The notes: generated by a model from the letters alone, not told the origin. Counted from the stretch's first letter, positions 41,401 through 47,627 are shown. The stretch: 64,000 nucleotides of DNA from Epiperipatus broadwayi (GCA_028023455.1 JAQFVV010000158.1:930001-994000); one strand, 5' to 3'. A program made the numbers and translations.

Positions 41401-44400
41401 TTCAAACTGGAATCCTCGTTTTCCAAAAACTAATACAGATTGAAAAAGTGCAAAAAATCTTGCCAAACATAAACCTTTTGAAAGCCAGCGAACTTCAATA
41501 TGGAGAACTAATTGATAGAAATCTCCGTCGCATAATTGAGCGAACAGTTTAGTATTCAAAGCATTACTTCGAATTTTGTTCACAGCTGTTATAACAAACT
41601 GAAGCGATTGATGCAATTTGTTGCTAAGATTCTTCGTTACTAAATATTGCCTATGGATTACACAGTGAACTGCAAGAACTTCAGGTACGTGTTGTTTCAG
41701 ATAACTTATGAAACTATGATAAAGACCAACCATAACTGGTGCTCCATCTGTTGCAACAGATATATTTGTCAATGGAATTGCTTTTTCCCTGAAAAATGTA
41801 ATAGCTCCATTAAATTAGAAATCGATTTGCCTCTGGTTTCAGTTTCTAAAGTTTTTGCAAAAACCTCTTCATGCACTTCCTGATCTTGAATAAATCGAAC
41901 ATATGCCAGCAACAAAGCTTCCAATGATTACACAAACAGTTGCTCAAAGAAATCCTTTTTATAACTTCTTGTGCAGGTTTCTGGAGTACATTATTCAATA
42001 CCTCTGCAACGGTCGGTAGAATCAATTTCTCTTCTATGGTGTGTGGCCCGTGAGACTTCGGGATGAGTAGGGATATGTACGATGCCCTTAATCCATCATC
42101 ATTTTGCTTCAATAATGAAACAAACATATTATCTATTGTAGTTCAGAATTTTATCTTTAAATGATTGAAAGTATGAGAAGTCTTTTTTTTTTTGTAAGGG
42201 TGAATTTTATTCAAGTGATCTGCTAGTTTTGATGGTTTCATAGTGTCTTTGCTAAAGACTTTTTCGCATATGAGGCACATTAGTAAATGTTTGTTTGATA
42301 ATGACAGGACAAATCTTAGCTTCAAATAATCCAAGCTATACTGCCTGCATTTCTTTTTTGGTTGTTATATTATTATCATAAGAAATAAATTTTTTTATTA
42401 ACAAACAGTTTGTCCCTGTGATCAAAAAAACAATAAAGTATGTACTTATTTGAAACAGAAGTTTTTTGTTCAGACTCTAATAAATAAACTGTGTCCTTTG
42501 ATTTTTTTTTTTGTAGTATTGTTCTTATAATCAAAATTCAAATCACAAATTAGTACATGCCCATCAAATGAACCAATTTATAGTATTTTATGAAAGCATG
42601 ACCGTACAAGACCAATAGATTCTGCTAATATCATCTCATCCCATCATGAGCAAGTGTGGACATGCAACAGTTATTCACATTGGCACTTGCTTTGATACAT
42701 TCAATAAGACAATGCACAGACATGTTTTTGCTACATGTATTTTCGTGCATTCTTACATGTGACTCTTAATGATACATTTTACCTTTTCGTTCGTAAGTTT
42801 GGTATGTAATGTATTTTTATCAAAAAGGTTGTTGTTTTTTTTTTTTAATTATTTTTGTTAATTAGATATCTATTGGAATCATAGATATTTTGAACTAACA
42901 AACAGCAGTTGTAAGGGGATCTATTTTTTGCTGACATTGACCAATTTTTCAAGAACAGCCTATGTTTTCTTCATTATTTTATTTCTAATTTTTCTATTAT
43001 TTCTCATCTATTAAAAAAAAACAAAAAAACAATTTTTTTTAACCATAATCTTCCCTTTTATTATATATATATTATACAATTTCTTCATTTTTTTTTCAAT
43101 CTTTACTTATATACATTGTAGTAAAAAATTCTAAATTTTTTGATCCACACTTGCATAAATCATATATTAATTTAAATTTTGTCTCTAAATAATTCTTAAC
43201 TCATTTCTTTATCTAAGATTTCTTTCCATTAGTAAATTCAAATATTTTTAATTTGTTCTTAGCATTTGTCATATAAATAATTAATATCTTCTTTTTACTT
43301 TATATAGCTTCATCTGCCATCCATACATTTCTCCCAAGAGTATAGTTCCTATAAGTCTTTTTTTTTTTTTGCTTTTATTATTAAATTCTTTTCTCATTCA
43401 AATGTATATTATTATTTTATTCTCAAATAAGTATACTGCTTCATTTCTTCTATGCAATATTTCACCATTCTTATTTTTTAATTTATGAGTTATCAATATC
43501 TTTGTTTTTTTGTTTTTTTTACTATATTTAACCCCCCCCTCCCTATATATTTTTTATTTTCTAATCCTTATCTTAAATAACATTTTCATTTTATCTTGCC
43601 ATTTTTAAAACGAATCATATCTGCAAAAAGTTATGATGGTAATCTGATATTTCATATTCTATGCTTAATCTAATCGTATTTACAATTCCCAACTGATATA
43701 ATTTTTTATAACGTTTTTTTCAATATTAAAAAAAAAAAAATTATATGCTTTCCTATCCAATCTTTTTATAATTTGATTCAGCACAAAAGTATGATCTTTG
43801 ATTTTCCTATAATTGTTTGTGTATTCATACTTTAAGTTTATTTGCAATAATATGTGAGAAAAATTTGTACATAATTAATATTATAGCATTTGTTTTATGA
43901 TTATTTAAATCTACTATTTTTATCTTTACTCTGTAAACTAATTTTAGTTTTCAAAAATTAGAGTACTTCTTCATTTGTAATCCTATTAAAACAATAACAA
44001 TCTTAAAGACATTTTTTATAATTTCACTTGTTAATTCTAAATATCTAGATTTCTCACTTTTAATTTTTTAAAAGCTTATATTAACTTTTATTTCTCTTTT
44101 GTACATTTTTATCCATATTTTCTATTTACTTCATTTTTTTCATAAAATCTGTTTTTAAATTTAATGTCATAACATTAATAAAACATCATGATCTCTGCCT
44201 ACAGATTTATTGTAAATAGAAAATTCATTTCTCTTACTCCAGTTCTGCCACTTTGTGTATATTTAATCAATAGGTGGCAGATAGTAATGCTTAATAAATC
44301 CCTATCCATAGTTTATCTATACATATGCCCATACTAGTTTCTAAGTTATGGTTTTTATTAAATTCAAAACTCCTCACTGATAAAAATCATAAACTGGTCC

Positions 44401-46017
44401 ACGGATTGCAGCTTCAGCTCCGCCATTCCAAAGTTTCAATTTCCAAGTATCATATCATTCCTTTATTTTATTTATTAGTTCCTATTTATTACAATTTGGT
44501 GTATCATTATTTTTATTAAGAGTTTTTAGGCACTTGTTGATAGGTTTTTTTTTGCTCCAGTTGATAATCTATCCCCCCCCCCCCCCCCCGAAAGAATTTC
44601 CACTTTTATTTTTTTTTTCATCCTATTATTTTAAATAATTTTTGATTATTCATTTTATTAGCAAAAATTTTTTTAAAATTATTTTGAATTACAAGATTGT
44701 TTGTGCAATTAAGATTGTAATGATGAAATATTCACATTGCTTATATCCTTCTTGAGATGTATCAGCTATTACTTTAATAGAAGTAAATAATCTATCTGTA
44801 CTCAAAAGTATGATTGTCTTGATCACCTACTATTGTTTTTCAGAGATCTTGGTTTTTAATAAATCATTGCATCGAATAATTCTAAGGCTTTGCAAGGTGT
44901 TTCCATAGACTTTACAGCTGATCCATGTAAAGTTAGCAGTCATTATGGTCAAAATTAGCATTCTTCTATTTACTTTTGAAATCAAATCTATTCAGTTATA
45001 AAAACTTTATTTTTTTTATTTTGCTTCTAAAGATTTTGTAGCTAAAATTGCAAAAAAAAAAATGTTTAAATTTTTATTGTGCTGCATTACCAAGTTCAGG
45101 AAGTTATTTTATGCAAACGTGGTATTTGGCAATTTGTTTGATATTATTTTTTAGATAGAGAAAAATGCTGAAAATAATTCAGCTGCAATCAAAAAATTTA
45201 TGTGGAATGATTAGAAAGTCTATAAAATTTGCACTAAATTGTTCACAGAATAAAAATAAATGATATTGAAATGGATAATTGAAAATCATATTATTTGATG
45301 AGATGATTGAATCATTTGACTTAAAATGAAAAATTGTAGCCAAATAAATGTTAAGTGAGAAGTTTTTGACAAGCAAAAAATGGATAAGGTATTAACTTAA
45401 TCAGAGGAAAGAATATAATCGTTAAGAACTAGCAAAAATGGTGCTTAGAAAAAAGATAATGGAATTCTGCAGAAACAATCTCTTCTTAATAGTAGTGCTG
45501 CTTTTATTCCAGAAAATTGTTATGAGTTTTTAATAAATTGTGACTTTTTTTGTAAAGCTTTTATGTGTTCATAGTTAATGAATACAAACTTAACAAACCA
45601 AATATGTCATAACAAGGCATTATTTTTTTTTTTTTTGTCTTCATTATCTGTATTGAGTTTTAATTTCCCTTTTTTAACAACCTTTGTAACTAGGCCTATA
45701 TCTATCCTTTATTTTTTTATTTTATTTTTATATAGGTTTTTTTTTTTTTAATATTAATATTTATAATCAGTAGCAGTAATATAATTTGATCAATCTACAC
45801 AGAAAAAAATCAATCATAAACTACTTTTATATATTATGAATGCCATTCAAATGGTGACCAGAAATATGTTGATTTAGCCACATAATATATTTCATTAAAA
45901 AAAAAATCAGTTTTAGGTTATTATAATTAATAATTAGTTTTAAGAAAATATGTTTCATGATTTACAATCTTTTTTTTTTATTATTATTTTAGGAAAGTTT
46001 ATACATATGTTGCTTAA
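2391..46017 (+). CDS. CUL3: Cullin-3 (CUL3), 3' part of the gene, 12 coding exons
   Basis: Cullin-3 is the scaffold of CRL3 ubiquitin ligases. Its N-terminal half binds BTB-domain substrate adaptors and its C-terminal half binds RBX1, which recruits the E2. Joining 2391-2439, 4197-4519, 12291-12461, 12541-12648, 16649-16773, 24052-24280, 24352-24469, 24554-24622, 32101-32167, 36982-37051, 37959-38065 and 45993-46017 gives 1461 nt, or 486 residues plus TAA, in one open frame. In order it carries the end of the cullin repeats ([19 protein letters not shown]), the cullin-homology domain ([47 protein letters not shown]) and the C-terminal winged-helix segment with the NEDD8-acceptor lysine in VRIMKARKR. 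It ends in RKVYTYVA. Animal CUL3 is about 770 residues, so roughly 280 N-terminal residues lie upstream of the window. All splice phases agree. Eleven introns lie in the window. Ten have GT-AG ends and one has AT-AC ends. No lesion was seen. Confidence 0.97.
2440..4196 (+). other. CUL3 intron, no gene seen
   Basis: This is a GT-AG intron of 1.76 kb, A+T-rich with T runs. I see no coding remnant or clear repeat. Confidence 0.6.
4197..4519 (+). CDS. CUL3: CUL3 exon (end of cullin repeats, start of cullin homology)
   Basis: This is the largest exon in the window (323 nt), between tttttcag and gtaagt. It encodes [54 protein letters not shown] and ends [11 protein letters not shown], all hallmark CUL3 blocks. 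An open frame continues upstream to 4181 and downstream to 4534, but those ends are intronic. Confidence 0.97.
4520..5640 (+). other. CUL3 intron segment 5' of the LINE
   Basis: This is A+T-rich sequence with nothing recognised. It runs up to the 5' region of the CR1-like LINE. That boundary is approximate because no target-site duplication was found. Confidence 0.5.
6239..7143 (+). pseudogene. CR1-like LINE ORF1: PHD-like finger, coiled coil, broken SGNH/GDSL esterase
   Basis: The first part (6239-6733, 164 residues) has [12 protein letters not shown] followed by WLCSQC, a PHD-like zinc-binding pattern. A charged helical stretch likely to be a coiled coil follows ([20 protein letters not shown]). 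A TGA at 6731-6733 falls exactly where the GDSL block would begin; the next residues are [24 protein letters not shown] and a GTNNL-like block (near 6855-6873) follow in other frames. The segment at 6892-7143 then has [19 protein letters not shown] with LHLGKQG, the DxxH-type last block of the SGNH fold. Similar esterases in CR1 ORF1 have been shown to bind or hydrolyse lipid esters. Here the catalytic Ser block is separated from its start by the stop and frameshifts, so no function is expected. Confidence 0.8.
7215..10668 (+). pseudogene. CR1-like LINE ORF2: endonuclease and reverse transcriptase
   Basis: The open pieces are 7215-7403, 7505-8395, 8316-9446 and 9400-10668, in changing frames. 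The endonuclease part has [15 protein letters not shown] (canonical GDFN, with its Asp changed), [16 protein letters not shown] and SDHNFIVIE. The reverse transcriptase part has [50 protein letters not shown] with the first catalytic Asp, and [13 protein letters not shown]. The FVDD catalytic motif follows only after a frameshift in a T9 run near 9427-9437. The C-terminus has [18 protein letters not shown], a Cys/His motif common at LINE ends. At least three frame breaks make it a pseudogene. Confidence 0.88.
10791..12290 (+). other. CUL3 intron segment 3' of the LINE
   Basis: This is A+T-rich intron sequence ending in a T-rich acceptor tract. A 63-codon open stretch at 11710-11901 has no recognisable content. 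Nothing else was seen. Confidence 0.5.
12291..12461 (+). CDS. CUL3: CUL3 exon (cullin homology domain)
   Basis: The exon is 57 whole codons between tttttttag and a gtattt donor. It encodes [38 protein letters not shown] and [17 protein letters not shown], the highly conserved start of the cullin homology domain. It is in phase 0 at both ends and is separated from the next exon by a 79-nt intron. Confidence 0.97.
12541..12648 (+). CDS. CUL3: CUL3 exon ([15 protein letters not shown])
   Basis: The exon is 36 whole codons between ttttatag and gtatgt. It reads [18 protein letters not shown], then [18 protein letters not shown]. It is phase 0 at both ends. The following intron (12649-16648) is 4.0 kb and contains repeats. 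Confidence 0.97.
12768..15178. repeat. Repeat-like block of unknown class with short inverted ends
   Basis: Base composition changes within this intron. Much of 12780-13860 and 14460-14700 is richer in G+C and CpG than its surroundings. The left edge reads ATTGTGTAACAG and the right edge reads TGTTACACAATT, an 11-bp inverted match (ATTGTGTAACA). The TGTAACA...TGTTACA ends are also the form seen in long terminal repeats. Inside, TCACGGCGGAATGGGT occurs twice (about 13752 and 13816). Open stretches on both strands (13520-13840 +, 13502-13702 and 13693-13917 minus, 14490-14678 minus) match no family I know. It could be a degenerate DNA transposon, an LTR element remnant or a composite. No target-site duplication was found. 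Confidence 0.4.
15500..15670 (-). repeat. tRNA-derived SINE relic, copy 1
   Basis: This stretch aligns with 32955-33130 in the same orientation, around aaatctta/gaacct, gaaaaaaaatt and ggatttgactttcaaaattat. Read on the minus strand, its right end resembles a tRNA, with a B-box-like GTCAAATCC. The similarity was judged by eye and the edges are approximate. Confidence 0.45.
15680..16648 (+). other. CUL3 intron segment, no gene seen
   Basis: This is A+T-rich intron with homopolymer runs, including a T run near 16451-16468. Nothing was recognised. Confidence 0.5.
16649..16773 (+). CDS. CUL3: CUL3 exon (RBX1-interaction region)
   Basis: The exon lies between atttctag and gtataa, a weak donor. 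It encodes [37 protein letters not shown] and the first two bases of the next Arg codon. The VLTTGFWP block lies in the cullin region that contacts RBX1 in known cullin structures. It leaves phase 2, completed by the G that opens the exon at 24052. Confidence 0.96.
16932..19015. mobile_element. TIR DNA transposon, non-autonomous, TA target-site duplication
   Basis: The left end is CACCTGGGTCTCATTTTAC and the right end reads GTAAAACGAGACCCAGGTG. They are inverted copies with one difference over 19 bp, and each is flanked by TA (16930-16931 and 19016-19017). The element is 2.08 kb. A second inverted pair lies inside: about 17161-17225 and 18232-18292, including TAGCTAAAGATGCCG. A third, a 31-bp stem, is at 18853-18883 with 18917-18947. 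No transposase reading frame was found, so it would depend on another element. TA duplication suggests a Tc1/mariner-like integration mechanism, but this is inference. Confidence 0.7.
18853..18947. repeat. 31-bp inverted repeat (hairpin) inside the TIR element
   Basis: The arms at 18853-18883 and 18917-18947 are inverted copies with about five differences, mostly transitions, around a 33-nt loop. Some of these differences would still pair as G-U in RNA. It is probably part of the element's subterminal structure. Confidence 0.55.
19018..19545 (+). other. CUL3 intron segment, no gene seen
   Basis: This is A+T-rich intron with a long T run near 19443-19462. Nothing was recognised. Confidence 0.5.
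19550..20960 (+). pseudogene. Decayed RTE-like LINE: endonuclease and start of reverse transcriptase
   Basis: No long reading frame survives, but translated pieces in shifting frames follow the order of an RTE-type [14 protein letters not shown] near 19930-19960 corresponds to the endonuclease GDFN motif. Around 20760-20950, ILIFKK and [16 protein letters not shown], then [10 protein letters not shown], resemble the reverse transcriptase region reading (FTKII.NRL...NQP.EQAGFR..YST.DHI). It stops near the foldback element at 21081, and the rest of the LINE is not seen beyond it. This is an ancient copy and the call rests on pattern matching by eye. Confidence 0.5.
21081..21730. mobile_element. 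Foldback element: 280-bp inverted arms around a 90-bp loop
   Basis: The arms at 21081-21360 and 21451-21730 are inverted copies with no indel and about 13 differences, mostly transitions (roughly 95% identical by eye). The outer ends are TATATATATGTGCTCTGC. The loop is 21361-21450. Short open frames inside (for example 21254-21460 minus and 21351-21557 plus) are mirror images of each other and are not genes. No transposase is encoded. Being in a CUL3 intron, it would be transcribed as a long RNA hairpin. Confidence 0.9.
21731..24051 (+). other. CUL3 intron segment, ending in a duplicated acceptor
   Basis: This is A+T-rich intron. No coding or transposon remnant was recognised between 21731 and about 23990. 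The last 60 nt hold two copies of the 3' splice-site region (see separate entry). Confidence 0.55.
23993..24064 (+). repeat. Tandem duplication of a CUL3 3' splice site
   Basis: CTGTAGGTTTTATTTAGCC occurs at 24005-24023 and again at 24046-24064, an offset of 41 nt. Each copy carries the AG acceptor and the first 13 nt of exon-like sequence, with similar TGATATAT-type sequence upstream. The second copy is the true exon start. Confidence 0.9.
24052..24280 (+). CDS. CUL3: CUL3 exon ([14 protein letters not shown])
   Basis: The exon runs from attctgtag to gtaatt. It encodes [36 protein letters not shown], a variable linker, then [18 protein letters not shown] and NNRDRLSYE. The acceptor region is tandemly duplicated 41 nt upstream, at 24010/24011. 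Only the 24052 acceptor keeps the frame, because the upstream one meets TGA after seven codons. Confidence 0.96.
24352..24469 (+). CDS. CUL3: CUL3 exon (winged-helix region)
   Basis: The exon follows a 71-nt intron. It encodes [39 protein letters not shown] and one base. The donor gtgatt is weak, but the join to AA at 24554 restores Glu and the conserved KEIE...HIFSVND wording. Confidence 0.95.
24554..24622 (+). CDS. CUL3: CUL3 exon ([20 protein letters not shown])
   Basis: This small exon (69 nt) lies between cctcccacag and gtatat, after an 84-nt intron. It encodes [16 protein letters not shown], then HRVKIQT and a leftover G. The next exon, 7.5 kb downstream, begins CA AAA GGA, restoring [14 protein letters not shown]. 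Confidence 0.95.
24623..27782 (+). other. CUL3 intron segment, unidentified repeat-like patches
   Basis: This is mostly A+T-rich. Patches of more mixed composition at about 24930-25340, with a G10 run near 25751-25760, and at 27290-27480 look like old insertions, but I cannot assign them to a family. The 75-codon frame at 27480-27707 has no recognisable content. AATTATACCATGGATGGTACAATT-like pairing near 25980-26005 forms a small hairpin. Confidence 0.4.
28287..28345 (+). other. Likely 5' untranslated intron of the hAT transposase
   Basis: aagaag is followed by GTAAGTATTAAT, and an acceptor ttatttatag lies 59 nt later, directly upstream of the transposase ATG at 28361. It is inferred from splice-site form only. 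Confidence 0.4.
28361..30146 (+). pseudogene. hAT transposase (ZBED5/FAM200-like), broken
   Basis: The N-terminus has a BED-type zinc finger ([17 protein letters not shown] then MKDHLERVH). The catalytic region follows: [37 protein letters not shown] and [16 protein letters not shown]. The first stop is TAA at 29219-29221. The frame continues [13 protein letters not shown] to a TGA at 29351-29353, then [21 protein letters not shown] +1 frameshift near 29440-29467 moves to the frame containing [16 protein letters not shown]. The C-terminus is the hAT dimerisation domain: [20 protein letters not shown] followed by [15 protein letters not shown]. Transposases of this group have also been domesticated in animals, but this copy is plainly disabled. 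Confidence 0.88.
30449..32100 (+). other. CUL3 intron segment, no gene seen
   Basis: This is A+T-rich intron with no recognised repeat. It ends with the acceptor ttagttgcag. Confidence 0.55.
32101..32167 (+). CDS. CUL3: CUL3 exon ending at a U12-type AT donor
   Basis: The exon starts after ttagttgcag (a normal AG acceptor) and encodes [20 protein letters not shown], then H and GA of the Glu codon. It is followed at 32168 by ATATCCTTT, the U12-type 5' splice-site consensus. No GT donor near here preserves the protein. Joining to A ATT GAG at 36982 gives the invariant family wording [13 protein letters not shown]. Confidence 0.93.
32168..32950 (+). other. 5' part of the U12-type intron, nothing else seen
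   Basis: This is A+T-rich. Apart from the ATATCCTTT donor at its start, no feature was recognised before the SINE relic. Confidence 0.5.
32955..33130 (-). repeat. tRNA-derived SINE relic, copy 2
   Basis: On the minus strand the head reads TAATATAGTGGTTAGTACA (A-box-like) with CATGACTTGAAATCC (B-box-like). The body then matches the relic at 15500-15670. Two diverged copies in one gene suggest an old, once abundant SINE family. Confidence 0.5.
33131..34045 (+). other. U12 intron segment, no gene seen
   Basis: This is A+T-rich with short AT repeats near 33320. Nothing was recognised. Confidence 0.5.
34132..34166 (-). ncRNA. Hammerhead-ribozyme-like motif in the PLE terminus
   Basis: Read on the minus strand, the sequence is CTGAAGA, then AGAGG, an 11-nt loop, CCTCT, then CGAAACG. 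CTGANGA plus a short stem II plus GAAA is the hammerhead catalytic core. Hammerhead motifs are known from the terminal repeats of Penelope-like elements, and the motif is in the same sense as the reverse transcriptase. Stem III and the cleavage site were not convincingly placed. The plus-strand copy near 36833 keeps TTGAAGAAGAGGG but has lost the GAAAC part. Confidence 0.5.
34199..34275 (-). repeat. tRNA-like unit at the end of the minus-strand PLE copy
   Basis: On the minus strand it reads an A-box-like TGGCTCTGTTGGTTAGAG and, after about 40 nt, a B-box-like GGGTCCAAGTTCGATTC. It is homologous to the two units at 36578-36803, so it belongs to the PLE terminal sequence or to a SINE carried with it. 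Confidence 0.6.
34256..34675 (-). pseudogene. PLE GIY-YIG endonuclease segment
   Basis: The 139-residue open stretch reads [20 protein letters not shown], with [18 protein letters not shown] following and [18 protein letters not shown] after it. This is the GIY-YIG endonuclease module of Penelope-like elements (usual form IYxIPCxCGxxYIGET). The YIG triad is changed to YLD here, so catalysis is doubtful. Upstream on the same strand, in other frames, come LAFLDVLV and [10 protein letters not shown] pieces of the linker. Confidence 0.85.
35182..35475 (-). pseudogene. PLE reverse transcriptase segment
   Basis: The 97-residue stretch has [20 protein letters not shown] then PLSP, followed by [28 protein letters not shown] and YVDDTFVVW are the diagnostic Penelope reverse transcriptase motifs, and the catalytic Asp pair is present. 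The N-terminal half of the polymerase is missing because the element is truncated at the inverted junction (about 35502). Confidence 0.88.
35543..36560 (+). pseudogene. Second, decayed PLE copy (plus strand)
   Basis: Translated pieces include [20 protein letters not shown] and [19 protein letters not shown] (within 35867-36067). [26 protein letters not shown] and [17 protein letters not shown] (36247-36441) follow. They match the minus-strand copy residue for residue in many places but are broken by stops and frameshifts. In the reverse transcriptase part the YVDD motif is lost. Confidence 0.8.
36578..36803 (+). repeat. Two tandem 113-bp tRNA-like units
   Basis: Units 36578-36690 and 36691-36803 are direct copies. 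Each holds TATGAAATTT, ACTGACTGTTTGCC, an A-box-like TGGCTCTGTT(G/T)GTTAGAGC and a B-box-like segment (GGGTTCAAGTTC in unit 2, degraded in unit 1). The D-arm pairs GCTC with GAGC. They are not intact tRNA genes: the anticodon arm is not regular and the acceptor stem does not close. Confidence 0.65.
36963..36981 (+). promoter_or_regulatory. U12 branch point and AC acceptor
   Basis: TTTTCTTATC at 36963-36972 resembles the U12 branch-point consensus (TTCCTTAAC). The likely branch A at 36970 is 11 nt before the intron's final C at 36981. The intron terminus is AC. Confidence 0.7.
36982..37051 (+). CDS. CUL3: CUL3 exon with the NEDD8-acceptor lysine
   Basis: The exon begins just after an AC intron end (attac) and finishes before gtaagt. 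It encodes [20 protein letters not shown] and VAE. The lysine of RIMK, codon AAG at 37010-37012, corresponds to the neddylated lysine of animal CUL3 (K712 in human). Neddylation activates the ligase. The residue is intact. Confidence 0.95.
37052..37958 (+). other. CUL3 intron, no gene seen
   Basis: This is a 907-nt GT-AG intron, T-rich throughout, with no repeat recognised. Confidence 0.6.
37959..38065 (+). CDS. CUL3: CUL3 exon (C-terminal winged helix)
   Basis: The exon lies between ttgttccag and gtaaat and encodes [35 protein letters not shown] and two bases of Arg. This is the conserved C-terminal cullin segment. It leaves phase 2 into a 7.9-kb intron. Confidence 0.96.
38609..39000 (-). 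pseudogene. hAT transposase C-terminal (dimerisation) region
   Basis: The minus-strand translation gives [20 protein letters not shown], then [38 protein letters not shown] and [18 protein letters not shown]. This is the hAT C-terminal domain of ZBED5/FAM200-like transposases. Further pieces ([14 protein letters not shown]) continue up to about 39130. Frames change along the way. Confidence 0.8.
39679..39790. repeat. Near-perfect 55-bp inverted repeat with 2-nt loop
   Basis: The arms at 39679-39733 and 39736-39790 pair at 54 of 55 positions. The only difference is A versus G within TATGC(A/G)TATAAAA. The centre is GTAGG-TC-CCTAC and the outer part reads ATATTTACTGAGGCTATAAC. It could be a very young palindromic MITE or a microRNA-like precursor. 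Confidence 0.95.
40305..40356 (-). repeat. tRNA-derived SINE head
   Basis: On the minus strand TGGCTCAGCGG (40344-40354) matches the Pol III A box and GGTTCAAATTACGG (40310-40323) resembles the B box at tRNA spacing. The surrounding sequence is A+T-rich and no other SINE body was identified. Confidence 0.5.
40718..40925 (+). repeat. Diverged direct repeat, about 60 bp twice
   Basis: ACTATTACTTTTAAGAAATC, ATTAG(T/C)AAAAATTAT and GCTTAGTTTGTCAG occur at about 40724-40783 and again at about 40870-40928. The offset is near 145 nt. Confidence 0.7.
41167..42334 (-). pseudogene. hAT transposase N-terminal and catalytic regions
   Basis: 42143-42334 carries the BED zinc finger ([27 protein letters not shown]). 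41846-42127 carries [20 protein letters not shown] and [14 protein letters not shown]. 41167-41772 carries [59 protein letters not shown] and [20 protein letters not shown]. The three pieces are in different frames. The DGAP and RWLS blocks are family hallmarks. Confidence 0.82.
42385..45992 (+). other. CUL3 intron segment, no clear gene
   Basis: This is very T-rich on the + strand. It includes a C17 run (44573-44589) and many T runs. Weak minus-strand resemblance to LINE coding (for example [15 protein letters not shown] near 43450-43500) was noticed but is too poor to call. It ends at the acceptor of the last exon. Confidence 0.45.
45993..46017 (+). CDS. CUL3: CUL3 terminal coding exon (RKVYTYVA stop)
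   Basis: After attattttag the sequence reads G AAA GTT TAT ACA TAT GTT GCT TAA. With the preceding AG this gives RKVYTYVA and the stop, the normal end of animal CUL3. The exon has 25 coding bases and is isolated by a 7.9-kb intron full of repeats. The phase and the exact C-terminal match make the call firm despite its size. Confidence 0.93.
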
Positions 46018-47145
46018 TTGTGGAAAATCTTTTCTTGGCAAATTGTGCAGCCTTGATGGTCCACAGAGAAAACAGAGGAACTTCTGTTTGGAAATACAGA
46101 TGAAGCAGTGTCCTCATATTTTTCATCATCTTGTATACATATAGATATATGTTTGTATGTATGTATATATGTATATAGAATGTCAGAAAGAACTCAACTG
46201 GCATCAAATTGGAATGCTTAATTATTATTATTTTTTTTTTTTTACATAAAGTTTTGACAACTTTCCAGTATATTGCTTCTGATTTACAATTTTTTTTTTT
46301 TTTGAATACAGTTTCTATTTTGTTTTGAAACATTTCATATATTAATCAGTCAAGCTGTCTCACCATGTTGAGCCATGGTAAAAAGTCATCGATATCAAAG
46401 TTCTTCCAAATACATTCAAATTATGTTGATTAAATATAATTTGCATATTTTATTTTCATGTGTACTTTTGACAAAATACACTTATTTCCACCTGGTGTCA
46501 GTAGTGATCATCTTGGACTGTTTAAATCTGATCAACTCACATTTACTAGGAATGGTACCTGTTTAGTTAACAAACTTTTATTGTGGGTATTCCTTCGCAT
46601 CTTCACAGAGAAGAAATTGCTATGGAATCAAAAAGCTTGTCAAATAATATTCTTTTTCGAAATAAATTGTGATATTCACATGTATCCATAAAAATTGCAT
46701 TTTAGTAGGAACCAATTTCTCATTTATGAGGATCTACGCATCATTATGGTTTGGAAGTCTTCTCCATTTGGTTTGCTTATCTCTTTGACTTTATTTGTAT
46801 GAATATGGATGCAAATTACTTGAATTTTATTGTTCTGTCGAAGAAATATTTTTGACTTAGCATTGTACAAAGTTTTTGCAAACTTCATAAACTTGAAGTT
46901 CACAGAAATGAATAAAATATATAAAATAATTAAAAAAAAAACCATCCCCAAAGTCTTTATTTATTCATTCAAGATAAGATTTGAACATTGTCTATTTATT
47001 ATATTTTTTTGACAAAGATGTTATTTATAAATGAAATATGTTGTCAAAAAAAAAAAAAGTTACATATATATAAAATTGAAAAAATTATGTATACGGATAA
47101 GACACATACTAAATAAACTTGAGCCTTTTTAAAGGGTGCTAAATA
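46018..47145 (+). other. CUL3: Probable CUL3 3'UTR
   Basis: The sequence downstream of the CUL3 stop is A+T-rich with no coding signal. It includes a TATG/TATA-rich stretch near 46140-46180 and T runs. The end is placed near 47145 by inference, from the hexamer at 47112 and a T/GT-rich stretch after it. An earlier AATAAA near 46910 is an alternative. Confidence 0.4.
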
Positions 47146-47171
47146 TATAGATTTTTTGTTGTTCTTGTTGG
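47112..47171 (+). terminator. Candidate CUL3 polyadenylation signal
   Basis: AATAAA at 47112-47117 is followed about 35-55 nt later by a T/GT-rich stretch (gattttttgttgttcttg). This is the usual layout of an animal poly(A) site. It is a prediction only, since AATAAA is common by chance in DNA this A+T-rich. Confidence 0.35.
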
Positions 47172-47627
47172 ATTTTCATTTTCAAAATAATCTAAAATGT
47201 TTTAATAAAACCATTTTATTCAATAAGGTAGATGTTGACTACCTTTTGTGGAGACTGTACAGAAGTGAATATTAAATATACACATATCCACTTATATATA
47301 CACATGCAAAATACAACCAATTTTTTTTTTTTAAAAAAAAAAAAATAAAACCTTAAAAATTTTTCCCCTTTTTTTATTTTTTTTATTATTTTTCTTTAAA
47401 AACATCAATATATGTGCAATTTGAAAAGTTTAAAATAGAACATTAATTAGAAATATTACTTATTTTTATTTTTCTACTTAAATTATTTTCTAAATGATTA
47501 TATTCCCAGAGTTATGAAAATATTAAAATTTTAATTTATATATAAATTCCGTTTCTATTAACACAAAAAGTTAAAAACTATAATAACTTATATAAACATC
47601 ACATAATCACCATTTCTTATGCCTTCT

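Larger units (their letters stand above)
38118..42380 (-). mobile_element. Antisense hAT-superfamily relic, split by about 2 kb
   Basis: Reading on the minus strand, transposase pieces run in order from 42334 down to 38609. They are the BED finger, the N-terminal region, the catalytic region and the C-terminal dimerisation domain, with a gap at about 39175-41165 where unrelated A+T-rich sequence interrupts. The 3' end at about 38118-38160 (gagtttccaaacttttttttggccgc on the plus strand) resembles the inverted terminus of hAT elements. A matching 5' terminus was not found near 42380-42550, so that edge is uncertain. It is a different subfamily from the copy at 27783-30440. Confidence 0.75.

Noticed and set aside
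42840-44700. Possible LINE coding remnant on the minus strand
   Set aside because: Isolated phrases such as [10 protein letters not shown] resemble LINE linkers, but no catalytic motif could be found in order.
45989-47012. Open frames on both strands around and after the CUL3 stop
   Set aside because: They are short, A+T-driven and overlapping, in probable 3'UTR. No family was recognised.
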